DNA of 64,000 nucleotides from Typha latifolia (Eukaryota > Streptophyta > Magnoliopsida > Poales > Typhaceae). Numbering within the stretch: position 1 is the first letter of the stretch; every line of letters starts with the position of its first letter. The DNA lies in contig CM034101.1 of the NCBI GenBank assembly GCA_019914945.1, positions 7,513,188-7,577,187 on the forward strand, in the 5' to 3' direction. The notes beneath the pieces are model-generated. The model was not told where the DNA came from and did not search any database. It worked only from the letters and a program-made list of their open reading frames with translations. Shown in pieces: positions 1-10,760 of this stretch. Position numbers and translations under genes: made by a program.

Positions 1-520
1 AGTTGAACTCTAATTTGATGATACCCAACCCTCAAGTCAAGCTTGCTGAATATGGTCACCTTTTCAAGCTCGTCCAGCAGCTCCTCTATAACTGAAATGT
101 GATATCGGTCCTTAACAGTAATAGCATTTAGTGCTCGATAGTCGACACAAACACACCATGTCCCGTCCTTCTTTCGCACCAATAGCACGGGCGATAAGTA
201 AGAGCTATGACTTGGTTGTATGAGGCCTTGCTCCAACATCTCGATTACCATCTTGGAGATAACTTTCTTTTGCATATGTGGGTACCGATATGGCCTTACA
301 TTCACCGGTGCAGCCCCGGGCACAGTTTCTATGCGATGATCTGCCGTTGGCCTTGGTGGTGGTTTCTCAAACAGTCCAGCAAATTTATCTAATAAATTAG
401 ACAACTCAATGGTAGTATTAAGACTCATTTGAGGCTTGCCTCCTACTGGTCCTAACTGAAGAAGATAGGCCAAATCACTCGCACATGCCAACCACACCAT
501 TGGCTGCATCGCCAAATCAC
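1..520 (-). pseudogene. Family A Ty3/gypsy fragment: protease-RT linker and RT N-terminus
   Basis: Read on the minus strand this encodes the linker after protease (LAYLLQLG near 455-475), then the start of reverse transcriptase. Recognisable pieces are EMLEQGLIQPSHSSY, a degenerate VRKKDGTW and [11 protein letters not shown], followed by a stretch corresponding to FSKLDLRVGYHQIR near position 1-50. These are the standard finger and palm-entry motifs of Ty3/gypsy RT. The catalytic palm (xVDD) lies beyond the window edge. The same linker occurs on the plus strand near 28940-28990, so this is family A. At 521 it joins a plus-strand family A LTR at a shared tctcctaac, which suggests a rearrangement rather than an intact element. 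Confidence 0.8.
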
Positions 521-946
521 TCTCCTAACTTCTAATCTCCCTCGTCTATCGAGTCACCCCTCTTCTTTGGGATCTCGACCACTTTTTTTCCTTCGTCTAT
601 ATCCCTTAATAACATTCACTATCTAGCTTCATCTTCATAATCATCCATAACCCTAACATCTACTCCACTTGTCACCACCACCATCACCCACATTATTTCG
701 TGTTTTCATCCCAGTTGCCGTTCGAATCTGCGAAGGGCATAAATATGAAAATTGTAGAACAGGGAGTTACGAATCTAATCCGCTTAGTTTCATAATTTTT
801 TGACTACAGGTATTTGACGAATATTTTCCTACGATTGCGCGGACTGATTCGTATAATAAATCCAGATCTTGAAGGAATTGTTTCGTAGCTGACCTTTTGG
901 TACAAGAACCCATGAATTTGGTATTAGAGCCAAGCTAACCTCAGAC
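521..946 (+). mobile_element. Family A copy 1: 3' part of 5' LTR plus decayed primer-binding-site units
   Basis: About 380 bp match the 3' half of the complete LTR at 3228-4068 (shared blocks include the cctcgNctatcgag segment and the cgaagggcataaatacgaa segment). The LTR ends in two degenerate primer-binding-site-like units: TTGGTACAAGAACC near 896-910 and TTGGTATTAGAGCC near 917-931. The canonical plant site complementary to initiator tRNA-Met is TGGTATCAGAGC. The U3 half of this LTR is missing because of the rearranged junction at about 521. Confidence 0.75.
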
Positions 947-949
947 CTC

Positions 950-1376
950 TATTAATGGTGGAAACAAGGAAGATGACATCAACAAGGAGACCAATGTAGA
1001 GCACACTGACAAGGGAAGACTCAACCCACGACAATCCTAACCGTGAGGCCAATTTCTTTGGAGCGGCCACGGTAGGAGCGAGTCAACCAACGTCAATGGG
1101 TGTGAATATGGGTTTGGCGGATGAACTTAGGGGCATGTTCTAAATATTGCTGCATAGAGTTGACGCAATTCAAAAGGATCACAATAATTTAAAGAAATAT
1201 ATCATGAACCGATCGGCTTCGTCATCTCCTCGACGACGATCGGTGCCTCAAGAAGGACCAGCGATGGAACCTCATCGATCTGATACTCTACAGGTCCAGG
1301 TGCAACATGTGAGTGTCAATGATCCCATCTTACCCATGCCTACAAATCATCCCTCACCTCCTTTACAAAACTGAAG
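950..1376 (+). pseudogene. Family A copy 1: gag N-terminal remnant
   Basis: This is the start of the family A gag, alignable with 59334-59575 (+) and 60650-60864 (-): an open but broken region with the hallmark stretch GVNMGLADELRGMF near 1104-1140 and LLHRVDAIQKDHNN just after. A stop (taa) interrupts at 1141. The region downstream of about 1200 is proline-rich and poorly conserved. Gag would form the particle shell. The capsid body and zinc knuckle are absent, because the sequence jumps to RNase H at about 1381. Confidence 0.65.
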
Positions 1377-1380
1377 ACCG

Positions 1381-1800
1381 GTGGTGGTGGAACCCGAAAG
1401 GCGTGCGTCACTGGTGCAACCAGACTTCACCAAAGATTTCATTGTGGAATGTGATGCGTTAGGTATTGGCATAGGAGCTGTACTAATACAAGGAGGACAT
1501 CCCATAGCCTTTCTTAGTAAAGCTTTATCACAAAAATCTCAGCAATTATCCACTTATGAGAGAGAGGTTGGCAATTCTGCATGCGGTGATAGAGTGGAGG
1601 CCTTATTTGATTGGTAGACGATTCATTATCCGAACCGATCAAATAAGCCTTCCATACTTTATGGGATAGCGTATAAACACTCCGGCATAGCAAAGATGGG
1701 TCACAAAATTGCTGGGATATGATTATGAAATTCAATACAAGAAGAGAACAGAAAATAGAGCGGCGGATGCACTATCGCGCTAACCCGATACAGCCGAGCT
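1381..1800 (+). pseudogene. Family A copy 1: RNase H fragment
   Basis: The frame from 1381 reads PDFTKDFIVECDALGIGIG followed by GAVLIQGGHPIAFLSKALSQ. This is the N-terminal half of the Ty3/gypsy RNase H domain (the VECDA..GIGAVL..G.PIAF.SK signature). Later pieces in shifted frames give the [17 protein letters not shown] end near 1735-1782. Gag is fused almost directly to RNase H: protease and the whole RT are deleted. Frameshifts near 1570-1620 and several stops make it non-functional. Confidence 0.75.
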
Positions 1801-1829
1801 TGAAGCCTATTCTTCTTCTACCTTTCCCT

Positions 1830-3200
1830 TACAGGAGGTGATGGATGATCCAGAGCGCCATCCAGAGTTGGAGAATTGAGGCGGTTTGTTGCTGGACCGC
1901 GGATGCATTCGGGTGCCCACAAATGATGGATTGTGGTAGAACTTATTGGAGCACTTCCACCAAACTCTAGAGGCTAGTCATGAGGATGTCTTGATGACTT
2001 ATAGGAGGATATCTTAGAGTTGCACATGGCTAGGATTGAGTGGGATGTGTGGAGTTTTGTCCGTGCTTGCAAAGTATGTCAAAGGGCTAAAGCAACCATA
2101 TTGAATCCTGCCGGATTACTACGGCCTTTACCTATACCAGATCGTGTTTCGGAGGACATTTCTATGGATTTCATAGAGTGTCTTTTGCTAGTACGAGGTT
2201 ATTCCGTTATCTTTGTGGTGGTTGACAGATTGAGCAAGTATACACACTTTTCGGCATTATCACATCTGTTTTCAGCCAAGTCGGTGGCTGAAATTTTTGT
2301 TAGAGATATTGCTCGATTACGTGGCATGCCATGCATGATTGTCTCGGATCGTGATCGTGTATTTATGAGTGACTTTTGGACGGAGTTTTTTAGATTATAG
2401 GGGACTCGATTAAACTTCAGTTTAGCCTACCATCCACAGATGGACGGCCAAACCGAGGTGGTAAATCGAGACATTGAGTAGTATTTGAGGTGCTTTGTAG
2501 GAGAGATGTCGAGACGATGGTTGGAGTTCTTACCGTGGGTGGAGTGGTCTTATAACACTGCCTACTATAGCAATATTGGCATGACTCTATTTGAGGTGGT
2601 CTATGGACGCACGGTTCCGACGTTACGCGCTTATGATCTAGTGGCATCTGTAGATCGGACGGAGGTGGACTTAGCATTGATGGATAGAGATGCCACATTG
2701 AGGAGGTTGTGTGCTCATATAAAAAATTTGCTCAAAATCGCATGAAGTAAGTTTATGATCGTAGTCATAAGGAGCAGGAGTTCAACATCGGCAATTGGGT
2801 GTTTGTGAGGGTGCAACCGTATCGACAAGTGACCTTACGTCCAATGCGTAACCAAAAGTTAGCACATAGCTACTTTGGTCTGTTTTGGGTGTTGGAGTGT
2901 AGTGGTCTGGTTACATATCATTTGGAGCTGTCGGAGGGGTCAAGAGTACATCTTGTCTTCTATGTTTCATTGTTGAGGGAGTGCATTGGAGATGATGAGA
3001 TTGTTGGATCGGTTCTATCGGAGCCATTGGAGGAGATAGAGATTGTAGAGCTAGTTCGAGTACTTACTAGACGCCGATGATGATATGGTACCAGATTGGA
3101 GATGGAGATTCTAGTTGAGTGGCTTGGCAAGCCATCCGATAAGGCGACATGGGAGTTGGAGACTGATATCTTGGAGTGTTTCTTTGACTTTTCACCTTGA
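1830..3200 (+). pseudogene. Family A copy 1: integrase and chromodomain, broken
   Basis: In three shifted frames this encodes integrase. A decayed HHCC zinc-binding region lies at about 1930-2090 (CKVCQRAKAT), the catalytic core at 2100-2745 (EDISMDFIECL, then VSDRDRVFMSDFW, then GQTEVVNRD), and the C-terminal region at 2799-3080 (VFVRVQPYRQVTLRPM). A chromodomain follows at about 3050-3200, seen as RRYGTRLEMEILVEWLGKP then a WELETDIL-type end. In chromoviruses this domain guides integration to marked chromatin. Stops at 2398, 2478 and 3078 break it. Confidence 0.85.
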
Positions 3201-3227
3201 GAGCAAGGTAGGGGAAGCGTGGTGGGC

Positions 3228-4068
3228 TGATACACTTAGTTAGGATTTTTTCTTATTGTATTAGGTGTTTATTTTTATTAAAATAAAATTTTTGTAGGTC
3301 GTGTTTGAACGAGGAGGGGTCACGTTCGAACGCCCTTGCGAACGCTTGCATCAGGTTCGCAAATACAGAGAACGCATATTGTGCGTTCGAACGCGGTCGG
3401 GTTCGAACACAGATGGAGCTTTTTGGGTGTGTTCGAACGCGATCGACGAGAATCCTCTAGAATTAGGGTTTCATATTGTTTTAAGACTTATTAGCTAGCC
3501 TTTATAAATATATGGATAGTAGCCAAATTCATTAAGGAATTAGATTATTGATTTTTTGCCTCCTATCTTCTCTCTAGACTTCTCCCTCCTCCCTCTTCAC
3601 CATCCTTTCACCTATACGGTTGGTAAGGTTTCTCCTAACTTCTAATCTCCCTCGACTATCGAGCCACCCCTCTTCTTTGGGATCTCGACCACTTCGTTCC
3701 CTTCGTCTACTTCCCTTAATCACATCCACCATCCACCTTCATCTCCATACCCATCCATAACCCTAACATCCACTCCACTCGTCACCACCACTATCACCTA
3801 CGTTATTTCGTATTTCCATCCCTAATACATTTTGAATCTGCGAAGGGCATAAATACGAATTTGTAGATAAGGAAGTTATGGACCTAACCCAATTAGTTTC
3901 GTAATTGTTTGACTACCGAAAAATATCTGATGAATATTCTCCCACGGTTATGCGGACTGATTCTGGTAATACGTCCAAATCTTGAAGGAATCATTGCGTA
4001 GCCTATCTTTGGTTCCAGATCTTATCAAAATAGTATCAGAGCTTATCAAGTGGTATCAGAGCTTATCA
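3228..4068 (+). mobile_element. Family A copy 1: 3' LTR with captured primer-binding units
   Basis: The LTR starts TGATACACTTAG directly after a purine-rich stretch (aggggaagcgtggtgggc, 3209-3227). It contains a cluster of TTCGAA palindromes (3300-3445), then a TATA box (TATAAATA, 3503-3510). The 3' end is unusual. After a ...CTTATCA terminus at 4027 come two 20-bp repeats (4029-4048, 4049-4068), each holding a primer-binding-site-like core (AGTATCAGAGC, TGGTATCAGAGC) and ending CTTATCA. Family members with target duplications show that such repeats lie inside the LTR, so I end it at 4068. Confidence 0.8.
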
Positions 4069-5664
4069 GTTTGGTGGTGAAGAAAACAAAAGGCTTTCTA
4101 CTCATAGAGTAGTTAATTCAAGCGGATTTTGAGTAAGTGAAAAACTTTAATCAAAGATACTGCTAGTGTAGTGAAATAGATTGTAAGTGAAATTTATTTC
4201 TACAATTTAAGAGAGTAAATTGATCTAGTGTAGGTGGGTCTGTGGTTTTTTCTTCTATTTGGTGAAAGATATGTTAAAGAAAATTATGGTCATGTGTTCG
4301 CCATATTTTTACTTTTCCCATTCATTCTCGGCTTTCCTACTAGTTTTTCACTTTCTAACTTAAGTTTATATTATAGTTTGAGTAGTATTTGAATTTTCTA
4401 GTCCTAGGAGGATTTAGATTACTTAATCCGATTACAATTCCAATTTTTATTTCCTACTTGGCTTTGGTTTTCGAAATTTTCAAAATTTGATTTAGAATTG
4501 GTTTTTTTTTTATATCTGTAGGATTAGGCTTTCCTAATTTGATTTGGATTTGAACGGTTTGACTTTGACTTCTACTTGGAGTTTGACTTTTCATATCTTC
4601 TAAAACTAGTAAAACTTGAAATTCTATTGCCCTCGAAATTTTTAGCAACAATTGATATGAGAGAGCCCTATAATGGGCACATCCCTGTCTTTATATGATC
4701 TAGCCCTAGTTCCGGAGATGCTACAAGCTTGTGCTCACCAAATTCATGTGCACACAAGTCTTGCTTTAGGCTTGCTCTCAGCCTTGCATAGCTGAGCTTA
4801 GTTACTTCACCTAGGGTCCATAATCCATAGGTCCCAGGTGATGAGAATTCTACCACAACATCTAAGTTGCGATGAAGGTGGCTCATGCATGCTTTCTTGC
4901 GGAAGTCATTGGCATTATGATGAACGAAATGCTTTGGAAGCTGCAACCAGTTTGGAAACTATCGTAGACTATGGTAGCTGTGAGTGGCATCACTTGGTCA
5001 CCTGCAACAATAGCGGACTAGTGGAATGTGGTTCTATTGCATGTAGTTATGCTAGACACACATGAGTTGGTTTGCCACCCACACATGGGTTGAATCGACC
5101 ACCTGAGTCTTTGATGTGGTTCTCACATTGAGGACAAGGTGAAAGATAATGTGGTGGAAATATATGGTCTAAGTTTGAATTAAGTCTTAGTCTGAATTAG
5201 CCTATGTCCTTGAATTGCAATAATTTATAGTCTAAGTAGTTTCAAGAAATTAATAAGCAAATAGCTGTACAATTATGAAAAATATGAAATTAGATGGATT
5301 AGATTAGTGAGGTTATTCTCTATTATTACGGATTGACTAGAGAAGATCCACAACAAGGGAGTGTAGGCTTCAATTAGGGTGAATGATGGTAGATGGAGAG
5401 GGTGGAATGATGGATGACGATAGTGCTGATGGTAAGGAAGATAATGGGCAGTAATGGCAATGATGAAGGGAGATTAATTTACGTTTACTCCTAGGTTATC
5501 TTACTCTTACTCCTCAAATAAACTTAAGACTAAAATAATTTATCAATATTTAGATGCTTAAACAAAGAGCCCAACCCCTCTATATAAAGAGGTCGGGTAC
5601 AATGAGTTCTACTAGGACTAGTCCTAAAGGTTGACATGACTCGAATTAGGATTTGGTTTAAAGG
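4069..5664. other. Unassigned repeat-like DNA
   Basis: No gene is supported here. Short open frames at 4454-5065 do not resemble known families. Around 5120-5150 there is a gaggacaagg stretch of the kind that precedes gypsy LTRs. A palindromic TATA-like tctatataaaga lies at about 5580-5591, so an old LTR is possible, but I found neither ends nor a target duplication. Confidence 0.4.
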
Positions 5665-5672
5665 TTTACATC

Positions 5673-6494
5673 TAGAGGTGAAAACAGATCGGATACAGAT
5701 CGAATAGTACTCAACCTACATCCGAATCCATATTTTTTGTTCGGATATGGATTCAGATACAGATATTTGATGGATTGCAAAAATTAAAACCGTACCCTAA
5801 CTAAACGGATCCGGATAATTTTTTGATACGGTTCGGATAATTTTCAGATACGGATCGAATAGTTTTCGAATATGGATCGAATCTAAAATGGATACATGTC
5901 GAATCTTAAATGGATTATGGTCTTTCTTTTAGACACAATTAACACATAAAATAATAAATCACTTCAAATGACCATTAATACAAATAGAACTTCACAAACT
6001 TTAATTAACTTCAACATACAGTCACTTCATTCACATTAATTTTTAAAAAAAAATTAAATCAACACATATTCAAATACAAAGTACAGACAAAAATTAACAT
6101 TAACTTCCGAAAAATTAAATTAATACAAACACGATATAGCAAATGCAGAGATTAATAAAGAAGAATGTAAACTTACATTTTTTTACTTTTAAAATAAGAA
6201 TTAAATATTCAGTAAAAAAATGAATTAGAATCACATAATTGTAAAACAAGAATCAGAATCAGATGTAAACTTACAATTTTACTTTCAAAATAAAATTCAG
6301 AATCAGATGAACCCAAAACAATGAAATAAACCAAATGCTAATTAAGGAAGTAAAAAAGAAGATTAAAATAAACCAATTGCTAATTAACAAGCAAAAATAG
6401 ATAATTTAACTCTGAGCTATAAATCAAAGTACCTATAAATATATAATTTAACTCAAATTACCTATCAAATTACATATAAATTGGTGAAGTGATG
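5673..6494. mobile_element. Left arm of the hAT-like element
   Basis: AT-rich arm. The first 230 bp hold many short GGATA/CGGATC motifs that recur in inverted form in the right arm. The remaining 6000-6494 is A-rich with no open reading frame. It ends at TGATG, the presumed target-site copy of the nested retrotransposon. Confidence 0.65.
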
Positions 6495-6692
6495 TGATAC
6501 GATTCGGACTTCACCGACGTCGTCTCGAGCATGGATTCACTTTAGGAGTGTTTTATTTCATGTTTTAGTGTTTAATTTCCATTAAAATAAGTTTTCTGTA
6601 AGTCGCGTTCGAACGCGGGTGGAGTGAGTTCGAACGCGGTTTGTGAACGAGGTTGTGAATGTGGAGAAGAGAATGTACTGTGTGTTCAAGCC
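6495..6692 (+). mobile_element. Family A copy 2: truncated 5' LTR
   Basis: The first 198 bp match the 3' LTR start (9875 onward) almost base for base through the first TTCGAACG motifs. At about 6692 the sequence jumps directly into gag (MLGSISEQLAINNQMMME). The TATA region, U5, primer-binding site and gag start are therefore deleted, which removes this element's own promoter. Confidence 0.85.
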
Positions 6693-7242
6693 ATGTTGGG
6701 GTCTATTTCAGAGCAATTGGCCATCAACAACCAGATGATGATGGAGATGATGCGGGAACTACGGGCGAACGGGAAAGCACCATCGACCCCACGACGCGAG
6801 TCCAACCCCCTTGAACCCACCGCCACCGGTTCAGCCTTTGCAACCACAAGAACCACTGCTACCACCACCCTATGGGCAGAGGCAAGCAAGGATGGTTACA
6901 CCAGGTCCAGTTGCAGGTGAACCCATCCGACGGGTGAACCACTATGGAGACCGCCTTGGAGATCAAGATCCGTGGGCGGGTCAATACGATCCGGAACCAC
7001 AACAAGTTAATCAAAACCGAAGGAGGGATCATCAACCCTTCAAGGTGCATCCTCCCCCGGTTAGACAAGGACATGATCCGGAACGAGACAATGGCATCCG
7101 TGGACAAGTCGTGCGTCTCGAATTCCCCAAGTTCAAAGGTGGCGACCCGATCGATTGGTTGTATAGGGCGGAGCAATTCTTTGCATACCAAGGAATGGCA
7201 GAAGAGTACAAGGTGACGCTTGCGAGCAGCCAATGCCACTGA
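6693..7242 (+). pseudogene. Family A copy 2: gag N-terminal and capsid part
   Basis: An open stretch starts in one frame (SEQLAINNQMMMEMMREL, 6705-6760) and continues from 6811 in the next. A proline-rich linker leads to the retrotransposon gag motif RLEFPKFKGGDPIDWLYRAE (about 7111-7170) and EQFFAYQGMAEEYKVTLAS. This is the capsid start common to chromovirus gag proteins. A short deletion at about 7228 removes the expected helix after TLAS and shifts the frame, so capsid continues in a different frame downstream. The frame change near 6800 is a second break. Confidence 0.8.
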
Positions 7243-8632
7243 GGCTATCGAAACTTGGGCTGAATTTTGCGCCGATATCACACGGCGATTTGGAGCATCG
7301 GGATATGAAGACTTTGATGCTCTCCTCTCAAAGACGGTGCAAAAGACCACGGTTGGGTCATACCAAGAAGAATTTGAGAAAATTAGTAGCCGATGTCATC
7401 CACCATGGACGGATCAGCAACTTCGCAGCATCTTCATCTCCGGGCTGCGAGGTGACATACAAGCCGATGTGAGGGCTTTAAGGCCTAGAACTTTAAAGGA
7501 GGCCTTCGAAGATGCGGTGCTTATGGAAGACAAACATAGGGCCATGAAGATACACTTGAAACAGAGTTGGATGAGCCAAGGAAGCCGCAATCAAGCTCAA
7601 CCAAACATAGCGGCGGGAAATACTATCGGAGTACCAAGGGTTGCTGCTACAGTGGTATCTCCTCGAGCACCCTTGAAGCCATCCCAAGATGTGAAGTATG
7701 CACCTAGAGGTCCGGGACGAGCACTCACACCAGCCCAAGTAGAAGAAAGAAGAGCCAAGGGCCTATGCTTCCGTTGTGATGAGAAGTTTATAATCGGGCA
7801 TCGCTGCGCTAAACCGATGGGATCAGTGATGCTAATCGATGGATTGGAGGAAGCGAAGGATGAGTTTGCAGCTGAAGGTACAGATGTGGCTGGACAGCAA
7901 GGAGAAGAAACTGAGGAGCAACCCGTGGAGGACATGATAGCCGAAATCTCCCTCCACGCCTATTCGGGGACAGCTGCGCCAAAAACCTTGCGGGTAAACG
8001 GGGTAGTCAAGAAAACCACAGTGAGAATCTTGATTGACACCGGGTCCACCCACAACTTCATTGACAAGAGGCTCCTTAGGAAGATTGGGCTCGAGTCGGA
8101 ACCCATGGAAGGGTTCGATGTGACAATCGGAGATGGCACCACATTGCGAGCAGATTTTATTTGTGGAGGTGTGGAATTGAAGGTGCAAGGCCAAACTTTT
8201 ACATTGGATCTTTATCCGTTGGCCTTGCAAGGTGCCGATATTATTTTGGGGACCCAATGGCTTCGAAGCTTGGGGCCCGTGACATTTGATTTTACAAGCC
8301 TCACATTGACGTTTTGGAGAAAAGACAAGAGAGTGCTACTAGATGGAAGCCAACCGCTACTTGAACTTCCAAATGAAGGGGTCGCAAGGGAGCTCGCTTC
8401 TTTCTCGGCGCCCACCTTTCCTTTCTTCTCAGATCTGCGGAGAGCTAGTGCAGAGGATAGTGAACTGGTCCAACTCATGGAGGAGTTGAGAGAGAACCCC
8501 TCAAGCCACCCCGAGCACGAGGAGCGCGATGGGTTAGTACTAGAGTGCGGGCGAATCAAGGTACCCCGGAACGAAGAGCTACGGAGACTATTGATGGCAC
8601 ACTTCCATGATACTCCTATAGCAGGGCATTAA
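7220..8632 (+). pseudogene. Family A copy 2: gag C-terminus, protease and integrase N-terminus in one 470-codon frame
   Basis: A continuous 470-residue frame with no good ATG (it opens at a TTG after the upstream deletion). In order: capsid helices (WAEFCADITRRFG, about residues 13-25); a zinc knuckle GLCFRCDEKFIIGHRC (about residues 180-196, C-C-H-C ligands present); a retropepsin-type protease with intact catalytic LIDTGSTHNF (about residues 268-277) and the second-lobe motif ADIILGTQWL. After roughly residue 388 the sequence switches in frame to the end of the RNase H/IN linker (SFSAPTFPFFSDLR) and the H..H of the integrase zinc-binding domain (MAHFHDTPIAGH). RT and RNase H are cleanly missing. 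The ORF ends at a stop just before the rest of integrase. Confidence 0.85.
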
Positions 8633-9847
8633 GGGGTATTATGTACCTACAAGCGGCTGGCCCAAAACTGTACATGGACAGCGATGAAGACGGATGTGAA
8701 GAAGTATGTGCGTGAATGTCAAATCTGCCAATGAGTTAAATCGGAGGCACTCAAGCCTAGCGGGCTGCTACAACCACTACCGATACCAGAGCGTATTTGG
8801 GAGGATATCTCCATGGACTTCATCGAGGGGCTGCGGGAGGTTCCGGGACAATCGGTGGTGTTGGTTGTGGTGGATAGACTGAGCAAATATGCTCATTTCA
8901 TAACATTGTCTCACCCGTTTTCAGCAAAAAGGGTTGCTGAAATTTTTGTTCGGGAAGTGGCACGCTTGCATGGGATGCCTAGGACGATCGTGTCAGACCG
9001 GGATCGCATCTTCATTAGTGAGTTTTGGTCCGAGTTCTTCAGATTGCAAGGGACTCAAATCAACCTGAGTTCAGCTTATCACCCCGAGATAGATGGCCAA
9101 ACCGAGGTGGTGAATCGCGGACTGGAGCAATACTTGCGATGCTTTGTGGCGGAACGACCAAAGGATTGGGTCAAATTCCTTCCATGGGCTGAGTGGTCAT
9201 ACAATACGGCTCATCACTCTAGCATCGGCATGACCCCCTTTGAGGCGGTTTATGGTCGCACTCCCCCTGTCTTGCGTGCCTATGATAGACTCGCGGTGGC
9301 GGATAGGACCGAGCTTGACTTGGAGCTTGCTGATCGAGATGAAACATTGAGACTGCTCAAGACTCACCTAGCCACAGCCAAAAACTGCATGAAGCAAACT
9401 CATGACAAAGGCCGACGTAAGCGAGAATTTGAGGTGGATCAATTAGTGTTCGTTCGAGCTCAACCGTATCGGCAATCCACATTGAGACCAATTTTGAACC
9501 AAAAGTTGGGTTACAAGTACTACGGTCCGTACCGAGTGCTACAACGAATCGGTCCAGTAGCTTACCGGTTGGACCTACCTGAAGGAACCAGGATACATTC
9601 GGTCTTCCATGTATCAGCATTGAAGGCCCAGATCGGGCCTAACCAGGTGGTGGGTTCGGCCTTACCCGAACTAATGAAAGAGGATGGCCCCACTGAACCG
9701 GTCCGAGTATTAGACCGTAGGAGAAGACGCCATGGGACCAGATTAGAGACGGAAGTGCTAATTGAGTGGCTGGGCAAATCTACTGACGAGTCTACCTGGG
9801 AGCTAGAGTCAGATATCATGGATCGCTTTCCAAACTTCAAACCTTGA
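8633..9847 (+). pseudogene. Family A copy 2: integrase core and chromodomain
   Basis: After one stop the frame continues with the CC half of the zinc-binding domain (VRECQIC, then a stop at 8732-8734). It then runs open from 8813 for 344 residues. The DDE core is intact: SMDFIEGL, VSDRDRIFISEFW and GQTEVVNRG carry the two aspartates and the glutamate. The GPY/F-like C-terminal region follows (YYGPYRVLQRIGPVAYRLDL). A chromodomain occupies about the last 60 residues (RRHGTRLETEVLIEWLGKS, then STWELESDIM). The protein would join element cDNA to the chromosome. Apart from the stop it is well preserved. Confidence 0.88.
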
Positions 9848-10250
9848 GGACAAGGTTGCGGAAGCGTGGTGGATTGATACGATTCGGACTTCACCGACGT
9901 CGTCTCGAGCATGGATTCACTTTAGGAGTGTTTTATTTCATGTTTTAGTGTTTAATTTCCATTAAAATAAGTTTTCTGTAAGTCGCGTTCGAACGTGGGT
10001 GGAGTGAGTTTGAACGCGGTTTGTGAACGGGGTTGTGAACGTGGAGAAGAGAATGTACTGTGCGTTCGAACGCGGTGCGTTCGAACACACTGTGAACGCC
10101 TGCATCGCGTTCGCAAATACCGACAGGCGCGTTCGATCACGCGTTCGAACGCCTGCATCGCGTTCGCAAATCCAGAAGAGCTAATTCGGTGCGTTCGAAC
10201 GCGGTCGACGAAAAGTGTGTTTTAGGGTTAATGTGAGTTGTTGGTTAGCC

Positions 10251-10258
10251 TATAAAAG
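10251..10258 (+). promoter_or_regulatory. LTR TATA box (family A copy 2)
   Basis: TATAAAAG in the 3' LTR, 3' of the TTCGAA cluster and in the same place as TATAAATA in the copy 1 LTR. The presumed RNA start would lie about 30 bp downstream. Activity is not known. Confidence 0.6.
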
Positions 10259-10747
10259 GATGTGTAGGGCAACCAAAATTATCATTAATTATTGAGATTG
10301 AGTTTTGCCTTGCCTCCTTCGTCTTCTTCGCTCCCGTTCTCTCAATCCCCGGCGACGCCGCTTCTAACATCCCTCGTCCGGCTAATCACCATAGTCCCTT
10401 AGGGGTGGCCCTCTTCTCCCCCTTCGTCCAATCTATCCAACACTTGCCCTAATCCTTCCATCAACCACAACCGTTCCACCATCACTTTTCACCGGTGCCA
10501 CCACATTAACGCCGGTCCACCACCATCCACCATTACCTAGGATCTCGTGCCTCCATCCACGAATCCAAAACAGAGTATCCTGACATTCGTCCACTAAACG
10601 AACAATATCTCGAGATCCCCAACTCCGATTCGCCTGTAACTACATTTGTTGGAAAGATCTTTTACGAGGCTACAAAATCTCACGTCGATCCGACGATATC
10701 ATATTTTGGGATTTAATTTCAAAGTTCCGTGCCAGATCGTATCAAGC

Positions 10748-10760
10748 TGGTATCAGAGCC
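10748..10760 (+). promoter_or_regulatory. Canonical tRNA-iMet primer-binding site lying inside an LTR
   Basis: TGGTATCAGAGCC is the classic complement of the plant initiator tRNA-Met 3' end. Here it is followed 16 bp later by another copy of the LTR terminus and then by the target duplication, so it is LTR-internal rather than at its usual place just after the 5' LTR. Confidence 0.75.

Noticed and set aside
3300..3460. tRNA gene suggested by GTTCGAA motifs
   Set aside because: Only a B-box-like core is present. There is no A-box, cloverleaf or T-run at the right spacing.
7832..8257. Minus-strand open frame of 141 codons
   Set aside because: It is the antisense shadow of the family A protease frame; no independent signals.
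9983..10207. CRISPR-like or heat-shock-element array
   Set aside because: Spacers are not unique and the repeats are palindromic LTR motifs. Heat-shock elements need TTC and GAA separated by two bases, whereas here they are adjacent.
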